From contig VGIC01000003.1 in assembly GCA_016867975.1 (NCBI GenBank), positions 1-64,000 on the forward strand: a DNA stretch of 64,000 bases, in the 5' to 3' direction. The position numbers were made by a program, and so were the translations under genes. The stretch is from Betaproteobacteria bacterium. Its GTDB lineage: Bacteria; Pseudomonadota; Gammaproteobacteria; Burkholderiales; Methylophilaceae. This document shows, piece after piece, positions 63,694 through 64,000 of the stretch; positions within the stretch are counted from its first letter, which is position 1, and each line of letters starts with the position of its first letter. The notes under the pieces are model-generated. The model saw only the letters and a list, made by a program, of their open reading frames with translations, ran no database searches and was not told the DNA's origin.

Positions 63694-64000
63694 ATGAAGT
63701 TTCTTATTTTTATATTTTTTCTTTTACCTTTTTTAGCAAGAGCAGATCTTTCTGTAGAACAGATTTCACAACCGTCTGCCCCAAAAACTGTTTTAGACAT
63801 CAATATCACTGGGGAAATAAAAAAAAAATGATTTGGCTGATCTAAATGCCGCTCTTGCGAGATATACCACTCCTGAAGAATTTAACCCCGACAAATTATC
63901 TTTAGTAGTTAAACCCAATAGTACAGGAGGTAGTCTAGTAACTGCTATCGAAATAGGACGAGTGCTGAGGCGCTTCAATGCCATAGCCTTGCAGTTAGAA
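63694..64000 (+). CDS. Secreted ClpP/SppA-fold-like protein, apparent frameshift in A10 tract; truncated by window end
   Basis: MKFLIFIFFLLPFLARADLSVEQISQPSAPKTVLDINITGEIKKK* then, after a -1 change in A10 (63819-63828), NDLADLNAALARYTTPEEFNPDKLSLVVKPNSTGGSLVTAIEIGRVLRRFNAIALQLE. Confidence 0.5.

Noticed and set aside
63793-63984. 63-aa minus-strand ORF at right edge
   Set aside because: Antisense to the frameshifted ClpP/SppA-like frame, which has a signal peptide and a protein-like sequence.

Overview
This 64 kb window looks like chromosome of a methylotrophic betaproteobacterium, probably Methylophilaceae. The assignment rests on the fhcBADC H4MPT-linked C1 genes together with betaproteobacterial housekeeping gene order; it is an inference, not a search result. 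Recognisable blocks are purT with a truncated globin, two tandem DEAD-box helicases, typA, mutL and miaA, and a nitrate-assimilation operon (nirB, nitrate transporter, PP2C/Ser-Thr kinase, nirD, nasA). Further blocks are a split mnmC/mnmD, clsB with a YbhP-like phosphatase, fhcBADC, ndk, an rlmN-rodZ-ispG-hisS-yfgM-bamB-der block, prfC, acnB, fumA-purB, surE-pcm-nlpD, rlmJ and a CDF transporter. No rRNA, tRNA or CRISPR array was recognised. The items most worth a second look are: (1) a decayed integron-cassette-like patch with attC-like sites around a DUF2442 ORF at about 62.69-63.23 kb; (2) a 337-bp element with perfect 22-bp terminal inverted repeats upstream of miaA, plus a roughly 80-bp mini-derivative near acnB; (3) an A10 tract at 63.82 kb splitting a secreted ClpP/SppA-like ORF; (4) a consensus sigma-54 promoter with an NtrC-like palindrome upstream of nirB; (5) a 33-aa ORF coupled by stop/start overlaps to both rlmN and rodZ; (6) a three-copy REP-like repeat family; (7) an orphan pair of peptide-type ABC ATPases between hisS and yfgM. 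All calls are from reading the sequence and the supplied ORF translations; no database search was run.
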